Source: JANWWM01 sp046292465 (lineage in GTDB: Bacteria; Bacteroidota; Chlorobiia; Chlorobiales; Thermochlorobacteraceae). Taken from it: a DNA stretch of 64,000 bases. Positions 1-7,364 of the stretch are shown piece after piece (positions within the stretch are counted from its first letter, which is position 1; every line of letters begins with the position of its first letter). The stretch lies in NCBI GenBank assembly GCA_046292465.1, contig JBKBRB010000001.1, positions 1 through 64,000 of the forward strand, given 5' to 3'. The position numbers were made by a program, and so were the translations under genes. The notes beneath the pieces are model-generated. The model was given only the letters and a program-made list of their open reading frames with translations. It ran no database searches and had not been told where the DNA came from.

Positions 1-645
1 GGTTTCGGTGGAAATATCGCTGGCGACGCCGCCCACACGGCAATGCGAAATGGTGAATCGCGCACCGGTGAGTTGGTCGAAGAAGTCATAAATTTTTTCG
101 CGCTCTTGAAAGGTCCAAAGGAACATCGAGACGGCACCTGTATCCATCACCATTGTGCCGAGCCAAAGCAGGTGCGAAGAAATGCGCGCAATTTCACACG
201 CAAGCGTGCGGATATAGACGGCGCGTTCAGGCACTTGAATGCCCGCCAATTTCTCGACGGCTAAGCACATAGCGGTATTGTTGGAGTAAGGCGACATGTA
301 GTCTAAGCGGTCGCTATAAGGCATCCACTCGTAGAAGGTTTTGTTTTCAGCGAGTTTTTCCATCGCGCGGTGCAAGTAGCCGAGTTCAGGCACGGCACTT
401 AAAACGGTTTCGCCGTCAAGTTTAAGGGCTACGCGCAAAACGCCGTGCGTAGCGGGGTGCTGTGGACCCATGTTCAAAATCATCGTGGATTCGAGCGGGT
501 CGTCCGCAACGAAGGTTGTATCGCGGTCCTCGAGCGTTTGATAAATTTTTTGTTGTCGTTCAACTAAGCGAGTGGCTGGGTCTTTTTGCGGCTTGGCTAA
601 TTGCTCGATGCCGTCGGCGAATTCGGGTTCGGTGTGTAAGGACAT
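1..645 (-). CDS. nuoD: NADH-quinone oxidoreductase subunit D (partial, N-terminal 215 residues)
   Basis: This is the 49-kDa-type subunit of respiratory complex I, part of the peripheral arm that lines the quinone site next to NuoB. The reading frame runs from an ATG at 645 to the window edge without a stop, so the C-terminal half is missing. Visible family motifs are GPQHPATHGVLR, ELGYLHRAMEKLAE, RLDYMSPYSNN and HCRVGGVASD, which cover the conserved quinone-pocket region of NuoD. It lies 17 bp downstream of a Uma2-family gene and reads in the same direction as nuoC, nuoB, nuoA and nuoG, so it is the distal visible gene of this nuo operon. Identification is firm. Nothing can be said about the truncated part. 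Confidence 0.95.
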   Translation of the reverse strand, partial: MSLHTEPEFADGIEQLAKPQKDPATRLVERQQKIYQTLEDRDTTFVADDPLESTMILNMGPQHPATHGVLRVALKLDGETVLSAVPELGYLHRAMEKLAENKTFYEWMPYSDRLDYMSPYSNNTAMCLAVEKLAGIQVPERAVYIRTLACEIARISSHLLWLGTMVMDTGAVSMFLWTFQEREKIYDFFDQLTGARFTISHCRVGGVASDISTET

Positions 646-662
646 AGTGATGCAGAGATATG

Positions 663-1325
663 TTACTGAAAAAGTATGCGAAGATCGAGTTCAAAAGTTT
701 TTCCCGAAGCGAACTCGTAGCGAAGTGTCTCGTCGCTGGAATAGGCGGCGGTCATGTCGTAGCCGTCTTTGGTGAGGCGATAGAGTTCGAGTTGCCCTGC
801 TTCGGGCGAGACAATCCAATACGAGGGGATTTTGGCGTCTTGATAGAGTCGGAACTTGGTTTGTCGGTCGCGCTTGATGCTGTGTTTTGAAAGGATTTCG
901 ATAACCAAATCGGCATAGCCGAGGATTTCGGTGGTTTTGGCGCGCGAGGCGTGTTCTTTGGAAAGAAAGAGAATATCGGGCTGGACGACATTCGTGCCGA
1001 GCCTTAAATCCGTAGGCGTTCCATAGACTTTTCCAAGCGAATGCTCTTTTACAAACTTTGTGAGCGCGAAAAGAAGCTCACTTTGAATTTCTTGATGCTT
1101 GATAGAGGTCGGCATATCGAGAATCACGGTTGCGCCTTCGGGAATGTGAGCGTATTCAGGCACGGCACGCACGACGATGTCGCCATTGAGAAACTCGATG
1201 AAGTCGAAGCCCCCTTCGTCGGCGTGCATGCGTTCGTAAAATTTGCGTTGTCGCTCGAGCCACGCGGTTGAGCGAGGACGCGTGCAGGATTTTAGCGCAG
1301 AAAGTTTGTTTGCCGTCGTCATCAT
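663..1325 (-). CDS. Uma2 family (DUF820) putative endonuclease, tandem copy A
   Basis: A 220-residue protein of the Uma2/DUF820 family, which has a restriction-endonuclease-like PD-(D/E)XK fold; the biological role of most members is unknown. The putative catalytic residues are visible: D117 in QPDILFL, E143 in VIEILS and K157 in DRQTKFRLYQ, followed by the typical IPSYWIV segment. It is one half of a perfect-length tandem duplication: the upstream copy B ends with TAG directly abutting this ATG. It lies between nuoC and nuoD, 17 bp before nuoD, so it is presumably co-transcribed with complex I genes. It differs from copy B at 16 of 220 residues, 12 of them within residues 76-101. Family assignment is confident; nuclease activity is inference. 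Confidence 0.85.
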   Translation of the reverse strand: MMTTANKLSALKSCTRPRSTAWLERQRKFYERMHADEGGFDFIEFLNGDIVVRAVPEYAHIPEGATVILDMPTSIKHQEIQSELLFALTKFVKEHSLGKVYGTPTDLRLGTNVVQPDILFLSKEHASRAKTTEILGYADLVIEILSKHSIKRDRQTKFRLYQDAKIPSYWIVSPEAGQLELYRLTKDGYDMTAAYSSDETLRYEFASGKTFELDLRILFQ

Positions 1326-1988
1326 CTATTGAAAAAGCGAGCGAAGGTTAAGTTCAAAAGTTTTTCCTGATGCGAACTCGTAGCGAAGTGTTTCATCGCT
1401 GGAATAGGCGGCGGTCATGTCGTAGCCGTCTTTGGTGAGGCGATAGAGTTCGAGTTGCCCTGCTTCGGGCGAGACAATCCAATACGAGGGGATTTTGGCG
1501 TCTTGATAGAGTCGGAACTTGGTTTGTCGGTCGCGCTTGATGCTGTGTTTTGAAAGGATTTCGATAACCAAATCGGCATAGCCGAGGATTTCGGTGGTTT
1601 TGGCGCGCGAGGCGTGTTCTTTGGAAAGAAAGAGAATATCGGGCTGGACGACATTTGTGCCGAGCCTTAAATCCGTAGGCGTTCCGAAAACTTCTCCGAG
1701 TTCGTGCTGGCTGACGAAATTGGACAGTGCGACCATAAGTCGGCTCTGAATCCGTTGATGGATAATAGAGGTCGGCATATCGAGAATCACGGTTGCGCCT
1801 TCGGGAATGTGAGCGTATTCAGGCACGGCGCGCACGACGATGTCGCCATTGAGAAACTCGATGAAGTCGAAGCCACCTTCGTCGGCGTGCATGCGTTCGT
1901 AAAATTTGCGTTGTCGCTCGAGCCAAGCGTTTGAGCGAGGACGCGTGCGGGATTTTAGCGCAGAAAGTTTGTTTGCCGTCGTCATCAT
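1326..1988 (-). CDS. Uma2 family (DUF820) putative endonuclease, tandem copy B
   Basis: The second 220-residue Uma2/DUF820 protein of the tandem pair, with the same PD-(D/E)XK-like residues (D117, E143, K157). It starts 3 bp after the nuoC stop codon and ends flush against copy A, so the pair is embedded in the complex I operon. The sequence is almost the same as copy A apart from residues 14, 20, the block 76-101, 214 and 217. In the variable block several charges are reversed or swapped (for example K to I at 76, E to R at 79 and 83). Function is unknown. The placement suggests co-transcription with nuoC and nuoD but gives no functional link to respiration. Confidence 0.85.
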   Translation of the reverse strand: MMTTANKLSALKSRTRPRSNAWLERQRKFYERMHADEGGFDFIEFLNGDIVVRAVPEYAHIPEGATVILDMPTSIIHQRIQSRLMVALSNFVSQHELGEVFGTPTDLRLGTNVVQPDILFLSKEHASRAKTTEILGYADLVIEILSKHSIKRDRQTKFRLYQDAKIPSYWIVSPEAGQLELYRLTKDGYDMTAAYSSDETLRYEFASGKTFELNLRSLFQ

Positions 1989-1991
1989 GGT

Positions 1992-2522
1992 TCAGATTCG
2001 TTCGCCACGGTTGAGTCGTTCAGCGGCTTGTTTGTTTTGCGCGCGTGTGTCAATTTCGGGAAGCGGAATACTTCCGGGAACGCCGATGAGCGGAAAATCT
2101 TTGCGGAGCGGATAGTATTCAAAATCTTCGGGCATATACATTCGGCGCAAGTCGGGGTGTCCGTCGAAGCGAATGCCATACATGTCGTAAGTTTCGCGCT
2201 CGTGCCAATTTGCGCCTTTCCAAACGCGGGTTACGCTCGGCACAACCGGGTTTTCTTCTTCGACGCGCACCTTCAAGCGAATGCGCCAATGTTTATCGAG
2301 ATTGGTAAGGTTGTAAATGACCTCGAAGCGTTCTTCTTCCGTGAAGCGGTCGGCACCGCAAATGTCGGCGCAATAGTTAAAGCCATGCTCCTCTTTGAGT
2401 GTGCGACAGATTTCGACAATCGACTTTGTTTCAACGAGCAATGTGGTTTCACCTTTGAACTCAACGACTTCTCTAATTGCGCCGCCAAATTTGGCTTGCA
2501 GGGCTTGAACAATCTCTTTCAT
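1992..2522 (-). CDS. nuoC: NADH-quinone oxidoreductase subunit C
   Basis: The 30-kDa-type subunit of complex I, 176 residues, a structural part of the peripheral arm at the NuoD interface. The family signature is clear in the C-terminal half: NWHERETYDMYGIRFDGHPD followed by LRRMYMPEDFEYYPLRKDFP. It is an unfused NuoC, unlike the NuoCD fusion of E. coli, and nuoD follows as a separate gene after the two Uma2 genes. The ATG at 2522 lies 36 bp downstream of the methyltransferase stop. The stop is 3 bp before the next start, which suggests tight co-transcription and possibly translational coupling with the Uma2 copy. Confidence 0.95.
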   Translation of the reverse strand: MKEIVQALQAKFGGAIREVVEFKGETTLLVETKSIVEICRTLKEEHGFNYCADICGADRFTEEERFEVIYNLTNLDKHWRIRLKVRVEEENPVVPSVTRVWKGANWHERETYDMYGIRFDGHPDLRRMYMPEDFEYYPLRKDFPLIGVPGSIPLPEIDTRAQNKQAAERLNRGERI

Positions 2523-2558
2523 GCTTGTTGTTTTTAGTTCGTTTTCGCACTAGTTGCA

Positions 2559-3527
2559 CTATGGTTTTTGGGCAATCATTATCATTTCATCGCCAATCCT
2601 GAGCCACTCAGATAACTTAATCACTGCACTATGAGCATTTGTTATGACCGCGGTCTTGAACTTACCGCCTTTGGTCATCGCATTGAAGGCGCGCTGTGCA
2701 TGAGCATTTGTGTATGTCGGCTGTGCAGTTTGTCTCTTGAAACTGAAAGTGCGTTTTAGCCAAGGAATAACTGCATAGACGAGAATGTTTTTCGGCTCGA
2801 GTGTTACAATAATTTTCAACGGTTTAAACCCGCAGCGTTGCAGCAAGAGCGAGAGTGTCTTTTTGCCAAAAAGATTGACATGCTCCTGACTGATGTTGTG
2901 CCATATTCGCCCCGAAAGTTTGGCAATTGCACTGCTTGCATCTGGCACTTTAATTACTACGATACCGCCAGATTTGAGCACACGATACGCCTGCTGCACA
3001 AAGGGCATTGGTTCATTTATATGCTCCAAAACATCCCACATTGTTACCACATCAAACTCTTCCTCTGCATTCATATCCAAAAAACTACCATGCTTGACTG
3101 GCACATTAAGGTGCTGGCAGGCAAATTTTGCGTTTTGTTCTGAAGGTTCAATCCCTTCGGTTTGAAAAGCAGTGTGTTGCCCAGCCCACACGAAATGCCC
3201 CCATCCTGCACCGACATCCAGTAAGCGCCCAGCGGATTTAAACTTTGAAATCAATTTATATCGATCGATGTTCATCGCTAATTTCAAGTCAGCGTTGGCT
3301 CTGGCGACTTCAATGGCTACAGCATCATCTTTGTAATGCTCATAGTAATCCAGCGGCAGGTAGTCGGACGGTGGCACAAAGCGAAATCCACATGCAGAGC
3401 ATTCCATCAACTTGAATGTCGAGAAGCGATATGCTATCCGAAATCCTGATGCATTACTGCACACTGGACACTTCAAACCCTGTTCAGTTTCTTTGCGAAT
3501 GGCACTTTCAGGTTCAATAGGTTGCAT
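2559..3527 (-). CDS. Class I SAM-dependent methyltransferase with N-terminal Cys-pair (zinc-ribbon-like) region
   Basis: A 322-residue protein when started at the ATG at 3527. Residues about 20-46 carry two Cys pairs (CPVC and CSAC) like a small zinc ribbon. They are followed by a Methyltransf_23-type domain with SAM motif I RLLDVGAGWGHF (about 101-112) and MWDVLEHINEP further on. Such two-part methyltransferases often occur in surface-polysaccharide clusters, but the substrate here cannot be told. The frame is open up to 3608, but that longer start would overlap nuoB by 44 bp and add a basic, non-conserved stretch, so I chose the inner ATG. It interrupts the nuo operon between nuoB and nuoC. 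Confidence 0.8.
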   Translation of the reverse strand: MQPIEPESAIRKETEQGLKCPVCSNASGFRIAYRFSTFKLMECSACGFRFVPPSDYLPLDYYEHYKDDAVAIEVARANADLKLAMNIDRYKLISKFKSAGRLLDVGAGWGHFVWAGQHTAFQTEGIEPSEQNAKFACQHLNVPVKHGSFLDMNAEEEFDVVTMWDVLEHINEPMPFVQQAYRVLKSGGIVVIKVPDASSAIAKLSGRIWHNISQEHVNLFGKKTLSLLLQRCGFKPLKIIVTLEPKNILVYAVIPWLKRTFSFKRQTAQPTYTNAHAQRAFNAMTKGGKFKTAVITNAHSAVIKLSEWLRIGDEMIMIAQKP

Positions 3528-3564
3528 TTGTTCATGCAGTTTATAGCGTTGTCTGTGATACAGA

Positions 3565-4116
3565 TTATTTCTGCAAGGTAAGGGTTTCTTGTTGCGTTTG
3601 TTTTTCAAGTTTCATCAAGGCTTCTTCCGAGAGCAAGGCGTCGCGGAAGGTGTGGCGTTGTCCTTTAATTTTCTCTTGAATTTCCATCAAGGCGTGAATG
3701 ACGGCGTCGGGTCGGGGCGGACAGCCGGGCACATAAACATCAACGGGAATGAATTGGTCAATGCCTTGCACCACAGGGTAGGAGCGGAACATGCCGCCTG
3801 ATGAACTGCACGCGCCCATCGCAATGCACCATTTCGGTTCAGGCATTTGGTCCCAAATTTTCTTGACTGCATGCGCCATTTTGTAAGTAACCGTGCCTGC
3901 AACAATCATCAAATCAGATTGGCGCGGCGAGAAGCGGAAGACCTCCGAGCCGAAACGCGAAACGTCGTAGCGCGGACCTGCCATTGCCATCATTTCAATC
4001 GCACAGCATGAAAGTCCCATCGGCATAGGCCAAAGCGAATTGGCACGTGCCCAGTTCGTCAGTGCATCGAGCGTGGTCGTCAGAAAACCATCACCAAAAG
4101 GATTATTGTTCGCCAT
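3565..4116 (-). CDS. nuoB: NADH-quinone oxidoreductase subunit B (N2 cluster subunit)
   Basis: The 20-kDa/PSST-type subunit, 183 residues, that binds the terminal [4Fe-4S] cluster N2 and passes electrons to quinone. All four expected ligands are visible: the adjacent C37-C38 in GLSCCAIEM, C103 in GACSSSGGMF and C132 in VPGCPPRPD. The length is normal for the family. It lies 52 bp downstream of nuoA, in the standard A-B order. The next gene is not nuoC but a methyltransferase, which is unusual. Identification is certain. Confidence 0.97.
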   Translation of the reverse strand: MANNNPFGDGFLTTTLDALTNWARANSLWPMPMGLSCCAIEMMAMAGPRYDVSRFGSEVFRFSPRQSDLMIVAGTVTYKMAHAVKKIWDQMPEPKWCIAMGACSSSGGMFRSYPVVQGIDQFIPVDVYVPGCPPRPDAVIHALMEIQEKIKGQRHTFRDALLSEEALMKLEKQTQQETLTLQK

Positions 4117-4168
4117 CGTGTTACAAAGTTAAGTTGTTGGAGTAAGTGAAATTTCAAATCAGATACCA

Positions 4169-4525
4169 TCAATTCCATTCTAAGCCGCCTTTGCGGAGAA
4201 TGTAGTAATAGCCTGCAAGGAGCAACAGTCCGAACGTGAGCATTGGAATCAGCCCTGCAACGCCAAACTCACGGAAACTCACCGCCCACGGATACATAAA
4301 AATCACTTCGATATCGAAAATGATAAAGAGCATCGCTACAAGGTAATACTTCACCGAAACGCGTTGCTTGGTTGTGCCTACAGGTTCTAAACCCGATTCA
4401 TAACTCGTTAGTTTTTGTTTCGTGCGCCGCTTGACGCCAATAAAAATGCCTAAGCCTGAAAGTAAAAGTCCGAGCAAAATCGCAATGCCGATTTGAATGA
4501 AAATGGGAAGGTAGGATTCTATCAT
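4169..4525 (-). CDS. nuoA: NADH-quinone oxidoreductase subunit A
   Basis: A small membrane subunit (ND3-type) of complex I, 118 residues with three predicted transmembrane segments at about 8-30, 60-84 and 90-112. The conserved FDIEVIFMYPWAV segment in the second helix is diagnostic; its acidic residues lie in the membrane near the quinone-coupling region. It is followed in the standard order by nuoB. It is preceded by a Uma2 gene ending 79 bp upstream, so it may have its own promoter or share the one of the nuoG unit. Confidence 0.96.
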   Translation of the reverse strand: MIESYLPIFIQIGIAILLGLLLSGLGIFIGVKRRTKQKLTSYESGLEPVGTTKQRVSVKYYLVAMLFIIFDIEVIFMYPWAVSFREFGVAGLIPMLTFGLLLLAGYYYILRKGGLEWN

Positions 4526-4604
4526 ACTGCTTTGTGGTTAGTTTGAACGCCATGAGAACAAAGGTAAGAGAAACGGATGGCTTCTCAAACGATAAAGCGC
4601 GTCA

Positions 4605-5102
4605 TCATTCCTCTTGAAAAATTTCGGACAGCGAGAGCCGAATGCCTGTGGCGTCATCGACGAGTTCGCCCGTTGAAAACACTTTTGGTTTTTGATTCGG
4701 CAAGAAAACCGCAATCGTTTCGATGAACGGCTGAACGAGCCAAACGGATTTAATGCCTGCATTGAAATAGCGCGGGAGTTTTTCCTCGAAATTGTCCATG
4801 CCTTGTGTGCCTGAAAGAATTTCAATCACGGTGAGGGGCATTTCAGCGACGCGCTTTTCGTCGCGTTGCCAATTAGGCTTGCGTTTGTTGAAGATGAGAA
4901 TATCAGGCGTCGCTTTCGGCGAAAGGTCGAGCGTAATTTCGCTACCAATTGTGAATTGCTTATATCGTTTGAGCAGTGCGCCCAAATTCATTTGAAGAAT
5001 TCCGTGATTGAGGCTTGGCATCGGTTTCCCCCGTTCTTTTTCGTAGTCCGAAATCGTTTGTGCGACAGGTGCTTCTACTTCTACAGTTTCCACAGTGTCC
5101 AT
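4605..5102 (-). CDS. Uma2 family (DUF820) putative endonuclease, divergent third copy
   Basis: A 165-residue protein of the Uma2/DUF820 family, shorter than and clearly different from the tandem pair at 663-1988. The putative active-site residues are D67 (ATPDILIF), E94 (VIEILSG) and K108 (FEEKLPRYF), followed by a SVWLVQP segment equivalent to the SYWIV strand of the pair. It sits between nuoG (18 bp upstream) and nuoA (79 bp downstream), in the same orientation. Because it is not a close copy of the other two, it implies an independent insertion of the same family into this operon. Function is unknown. Confidence 0.82.
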   Translation of the reverse strand: MDTVETVEVEAPVAQTISDYEKERGKPMPSLNHGILQMNLGALLKRYKQFTIGSEITLDLSPKATPDILIFNKRKPNWQRDEKRVAEMPLTVIEILSGTQGMDNFEEKLPRYFNAGIKSVWLVQPFIETIAVFLPNQKPKVFSTGELVDDATGIRLSLSEIFQEE

Positions 5103-5120
5103 ATTTCCCTCCTCTGTTAA

Positions 5121-6884
5121 TTAGGCGACAACCGAACTGCCGCCTTGAACTTTTTCAATCTTCATGCCTTGTTTGCCAAGTTTCTTGTAATCTAATCCGT
5201 TGAGTGCAGGAACGCGCTGTGAGAGTTCAGCGAAAATTTCGCGCGCGCTTTGGTAGTGCCAAGTCGCACCGAAGTGCGCCGCAAGTTCTTGCAGAATTTC
5301 CCACGAGGGTTTGGCGTCAATTTTATTTTCTTCGTTGCTCCACTTGTCGAACTGCGTTGCGTGCTTATCCAATCGCGACATTGCGATTTCCTTCATCAAC
5401 TCGCGGTTTTGTGATTTGAGGACTTTGGCTGGACGCGCCAATTGAACCACACCTTCAAAGTTGATATAGGTGCCAATGATTTCCGCAAATGTGGCGGCGG
5501 GCAAAACCACGTCGGCGTTTTCAGTGGTTTCGGAAGTGTTGTAAGGCAACACGATTAGCGCATCAAGTTTGAGCAAGGTATCGAGCGAAAGAAGTGTGGA
5601 AAGTTCATCTTCAATGCAAACGACGCATTTAATTTTGCCAAGTTTGATGGCTTCGGAAAGGTCGTCCGTTGAAATGCCTTGACTTTGAATGCCAAGCAGT
5701 TCGCAACCTGTTTTGTTTGGCGTTTTGTCGGCGCGAATGAGCAGATGGTCATCTTCGCCGCTGTAATGCTCGATGAAATCAAGGTGCGGTGTTTTGAGAA
5801 TGTCGAATGCAAAGGCTTTGGCAAGGTAATTCACTTCGAGCGGGGCTTTGGCAGATGCCATAACGAAGACTTCTTCGGGCTTATATCGCTTAATGAGTTC
5901 CGCCGCTTTGGCGATTGCGTTTGTCCAAGTTGTTGGAATTTGCTTGCCATTTTCCTTAATGTGCGGTCCGTTTGCGCGGTTGTCGTTAATCCAACGGTAG
6001 TTGAGGCGCGTTTCATCAGAGATGAAATAGCCGTTGACTTGTGGGTTGTAGCGTGGCGTAATGCGCATGACGCGATTGTCGCGCACCCACAAAACAATGT
6101 TAGCGCAACGCGCATCGTTGATGGCAATCGTCTCGGTTGCGGACATTTCCCAAACGCGCGCTTTGAAACGATGGTCAGTTGAAGTCAAAGCACCAACAGG
6201 GCAAAGGTCAATCACATTCATCGCGTAAGGATTTTCATCGAGTCGTTCAGGTTCGGGCGGGTATGGGTAGTTGTTCCAACCACGTTGGACGATTTCCAAT
6301 TCGTGCGTCTTTGTGTATTCGTCGTAGAAACGCACGCAACGGGTGCAGTTAATACACCGCTCAGCATCAAAAGTGATTTTCTTGCCCCATGCTTGGCGTT
6401 TGGGTTTGTGAACTTTCTCAAATTCGTAGCGTGAGCCTTCAGGACCGTATTTGTAAGTTGTTTGTTGGAGCGGACACTCGCCTGCTTGGTCGCAAGTCGG
6501 GCAGTCAAGCGGATGGTTGATAAGGATAAATTCCAATACGCCTTTTTGCGCATCTCTGACCATTTGCGACGTGTGATGTGTTCTGACGCGCATGCCGTCG
6601 GAAATATCGGTCGAACAAGCCGTGAGCGGCTTCGGAATCCAAGCAATGACCGGATTGCCAGATTCATCAAGAACGGGTTGTTTAGTGGCGGGGTCTATTT
6701 TCGGCGTGCCGACTTCGACCAAACACATTCGACAATTTCCTGCAACCGATAGCGCAGGGTGATAACAAAATCGCGGGATATCGACTTGCTCGACGCCGCC
6801 GCAATTGATGCCGTCGGCGATTTGGATAATGCGCTGACCTTTTTCAGCGTGGTATTCTTTTCCGTCAATGAAGATGGTTGGCAT
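5121..6884 (-). CDS. nuoG: NADH-quinone oxidoreductase subunit G (Fe-S subunit)
   Basis: The 75-kDa-type subunit, 587 residues, carrying electrons from the NADH module towards the quinone module. Ligands for three clusters are visible: [2Fe-2S] N1b (C40, C51, C54, C90), N5 (H124, C128, C131, C137) and N4 (C177, C180, C183, C228). The region where E. coli has the fourth cluster N7 reads ETIAINDARCANIVLWVR, with only one Cys, so N7 is absent as in mitochondrial-type subunits. The C-terminal molybdopterin-oxidoreductase-like domain is short compared with the roughly 900-residue E. coli protein. Its position upstream of nuoA is not the textbook order. nuoE and nuoF are not in the window. Confidence 0.93.
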   Translation of the reverse strand: MPTIFIDGKEYHAEKGQRIIQIADGINCGGVEQVDIPRFCYHPALSVAGNCRMCLVEVGTPKIDPATKQPVLDESGNPVIAWIPKPLTACSTDISDGMRVRTHHTSQMVRDAQKGVLEFILINHPLDCPTCDQAGECPLQQTTYKYGPEGSRYEFEKVHKPKRQAWGKKITFDAERCINCTRCVRFYDEYTKTHELEIVQRGWNNYPYPPEPERLDENPYAMNVIDLCPVGALTSTDHRFKARVWEMSATETIAINDARCANIVLWVRDNRVMRITPRYNPQVNGYFISDETRLNYRWINDNRANGPHIKENGKQIPTTWTNAIAKAAELIKRYKPEEVFVMASAKAPLEVNYLAKAFAFDILKTPHLDFIEHYSGEDDHLLIRADKTPNKTGCELLGIQSQGISTDDLSEAIKLGKIKCVVCIEDELSTLLSLDTLLKLDALIVLPYNTSETTENADVVLPAATFAEIIGTYINFEGVVQLARPAKVLKSQNRELMKEIAMSRLDKHATQFDKWSNEENKIDAKPSWEILQELAAHFGATWHYQSAREIFAELSQRVPALNGLDYKKLGKQGMKIEKVQGGSSVVA

Positions 6885-6955
6885 GGGCTTACTACAATTT
6901 TGTTACTGCAAGAATATGTAAAGGTCGGAAAACTTTTCCGCTCAATCAATTTTTT

Positions 6956-7294
6956 TCAATCAATCGCGGTTTCCCATTTAGCGTTGTGGCGTTTAGCGAC
7001 GCGCTCGACTTCACGCGAAAGTTTCTCCGAAAGGCGCATCAACACGGACGCTTCCAAAAATCCACTGTGCTCTTCTGTATCTTCCAAATAGCGTTTGAAA
7101 TCGCCCTTCAATTTTTCTTCCAAAATTCTCAACAGCGATTGCGTTAAGTGTTCTTTCTCTTCGTCGTCCATCTCGGCTGAAAGTTGAATCGAAAGTTTTG
7201 CGACATAAACGCTCGGCGCGTAGCGTGTTTCGGCTTCAAAACGATTGCCGTTCCATCGGTGTTTGGTCGTGAAGTAAATTTGTAACTCTTTCAT
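6956..7294 (-). CDS. Hypothetical protein, first gene of the nuo transcription unit
   Basis: A 112-residue soluble, charged protein that I do not recognise. It begins MKELQIYFTTKHRWNG and has a probable amphipathic helical region at about 45-100 rich in E, K, L and R. I chose the ATG at 7294 because AAAGAGG lies about 8 bases upstream as a Shine-Dalgarno-like site; the frame stays open to 7357 but that extension is low-complexity and Phe-rich. It is 71 bp upstream of nuoG in the same direction and is divergent from the quinone oxidoreductase gene, so the promoter of the nuo unit probably lies in 7295-7364. No function is proposed. Confidence 0.65.
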   Translation of the reverse strand: MKELQIYFTTKHRWNGNRFEAETRYAPSVYVAKLSIQLSAEMDDEEKEHLTQSLLRILEEKLKGDFKRYLEDTEEHSGFLEASVLMRLSEKLSREVERVAKRHNAKWETAID

Positions 7295-7364
7295 AGAAAC
7301 CTCTTTGAAGTAAGAAAAGAAAAATCGTAAAGAACGCAAATCAAAAACCAAAATCAAAAATCAC

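Larger units (their letters stand above)
663..1988. repeat. 663-bp tandem gene duplication (two Uma2 genes)
   Basis: The segments 663-1325 and 1326-1988 are head-to-tail copies of exactly equal length, each being one complete gene including its stop codon. Long stretches are identical at the DNA level. Divergence is concentrated at about 1023-1100 in copy A and 1686-1763 in copy B. Identical flanks around a divergent core are what a recent duplication combined with local recombination or gene conversion would leave. Confidence 0.9.

Noticed and set aside
3528..3608. Longer N-terminus for the methyltransferase
   Set aside because: It would overlap nuoB by 44 bp and adds only a basic, non-conserved segment.
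663..5102. Transposon or integron carrying the Uma2 genes
   Set aside because: No transposase, terminal inverted repeats or target-site duplications were seen around the Uma2 or methyltransferase genes.
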